Assembly: GCA_918797485.1 (NCBI GenBank)
Contig: CAKKNE010000005.1
Location: forward strand, 4,588,001-4,652,000
From: Pelagomonas calceolata
Taxonomy: Eukaryota; Sar; Pelagophyceae; Pelagomonadales; Pelagomonadaceae
Length of the DNA: 64,000 bases
Direction: 5' to 3'
Below are positions 63,537-64,000 of the stretch, in pieces. Both the position numbers and the translations under genes were made by a program. Position 1 is the first letter of the stretch; each line of letters starts with the position of its first letter. The notes beneath the pieces were generated by a model that saw only the letters and a list, made by a program, of their open reading frames with translations, did no database searches and had not been told where the DNA came from.

Positions 63537-64000
63537 ATGGCGGACGAGACGCCGGTGCAAAGCCCAACAAGCCGCCGCCGATCCACCAGCGCGATGCTGC
63601 CGCCGCCGACCGAAGGAGAGCCAACGCAGTGCCAAGCGAAGACCACCGGCGCCGGCGCGTCGCTCGCGATGATGGCTACATTGGGCTTCCTCTGGGGCGG
63701 CGCCTGCTTCGGTTTTAATGGGATCAAGACCGTGTTCCTGGACGAGGGCTTATTTGCGGACGCGTGCGACCACGGCGACCGGTGCAAGGCGCAGATCAAT
63801 CAAGTCGACGCCGCCTGGACCTTCGCGTCGGCCATGTTAAATGTCATGGCGCTGGTCAACGGGTCGCTGTCGGACGCGTTGGGGTTGAGAAGGCTGTGCT
63901 TGTTGTCTTCAGCATTGCTCGCTATCTCCACCGGAGCGTTCTACCTCGTCGTCACCAGAAGACGCTACGAGCAGTACCTGTCCTACGTGTACTTTGCGCT
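63537..64000 (+). CDS. Major-facilitator (SLC43-like) transporter, truncated by the right edge
   Basis: 154 codons from ATG 63537 to the window end. A hydrophilic start (SPTSRRRSTSAMLPPPTEGE) precedes TM1 (SLAMMATLGFLWGGACFGFN), a short lumenal loop with Cys pairs (FADACDHGDRCKAQINQVD), TM2 (WTFASAMLNVMALVNG) with the MFS loop SLSDALGLRRLCLL, and TM3 (SALLAISTGAFYLVV). The long first loop with Cys and the position of the DxxGxRR-type motif resemble SLC43/LAT3-like amino-acid transporters. Substrate is inferred from the family only. Confidence 0.7.
   Translation, partial: MADETPVQSPTSRRRSTSAMLPPPTEGEPTQCQAKTTGAGASLAMMATLGFLWGGACFGFNGIKTVFLDEGLFADACDHGDRCKAQINQVDAAWTFASAMLNVMALVNGSLSDALGLRRLCLLSSALLAISTGAFYLVVTRRRYEQYLSYVYFA

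Overview
The window is nuclear DNA of a GC-rich, gene-dense unicellular eukaryote. The best fit is a pelagophyte alga close to Aureococcus anophagefferens. Four things point there: (i) many introns made by one family of short elements with terminal inverted repeats and 8-bp target duplications, the kind of 'introner' reported from Aureococcus (Huff, Zilberman and Roy, 2016); (ii) several proteins with signal-peptide-like N termini followed by A-F or A-L motifs, as expected for a red-lineage complex plastid; (iii) MYND/RING-variant/TPR, exostosin-like and Kazal-bearing proteins of a protist type; (iv) about 45 genes in 64 kb with short intergenic gaps on both strands. The species is inferred, not proven.

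Layout. 1-9.4 kb: LRR protein (left edge), MYND/RINGv/TPR protein, Pol I subunit RPA49, exosome subunit RRP40, a sulfotransferase, an organellar type II DnaJ and a UBAC2-like rhomboid/UBA protein. 9.8-18 kb: a Q/Y-rich protein, a two-domain glycosyltransferase/O-fucosyltransferase, GOT1, an exostosin-like protein, an acidic unknown and an M50-type membrane protease. 18-27 kb: a FUN14-like protein, a KPRGRAP-repeat protein, a 1212-aa OS-9/ERLEC-like MRH lectin, a Tctex1 protein and a second MYND/RINGv/TPR protein. 27-35 kb: a DNA-repair pair in tandem (MUS81, then a TDP1 fusion) and an unknown. 35-43 kb: a plastid MoeB/UBA4-type E1 with rhodanese, a membrane protein, plastid DUF760, a single-domain rhodanese and a multi-TM RING ligase. 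43-51 kb: a UBL protein, a membrane protein, an AT-hook protein, CDC6 with a Tudor-like N terminus, a small ORF, a DUF3472/Kazal secreted protein and a one-TM protein. 51-64 kb: a WW protein, a type II membrane glycosyltransferase-like protein, a plastid-type coiled coil, a SnoaL-like protein, a Kazal-like protein, a cysteine-synthase-like enzyme, an unknown, TrpD, an aldo-keto reductase, a Zn-ribbon/TM protein, V-ATPase subunit c and an MFS transporter (right edge).

Two repeat systems overlay the genes. First, twelve TIR-flanked introners (and a few decayed relatives) interrupt coding sequences. Wherever the protein frame can be followed, the splice donor (GT or GC) is the first dinucleotide of the upstream 8-bp target copy and the acceptor AG is the last dinucleotide of the element's TIR, so splicing restores the pre-insertion frame exactly. 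Second, a 22-24 bp near-palindrome (GCTAGCG, three variable bases, TGTAAGACACTAGC) occurs 15 times, only in intergenic DNA and nearly always between divergent start codons. It looks like an undescribed promoter element or the footprint of a promoter-targeting element, and is the most novel signal here.

No tRNA, rRNA, CRISPR array, LTR element or transposase gene was recognised.
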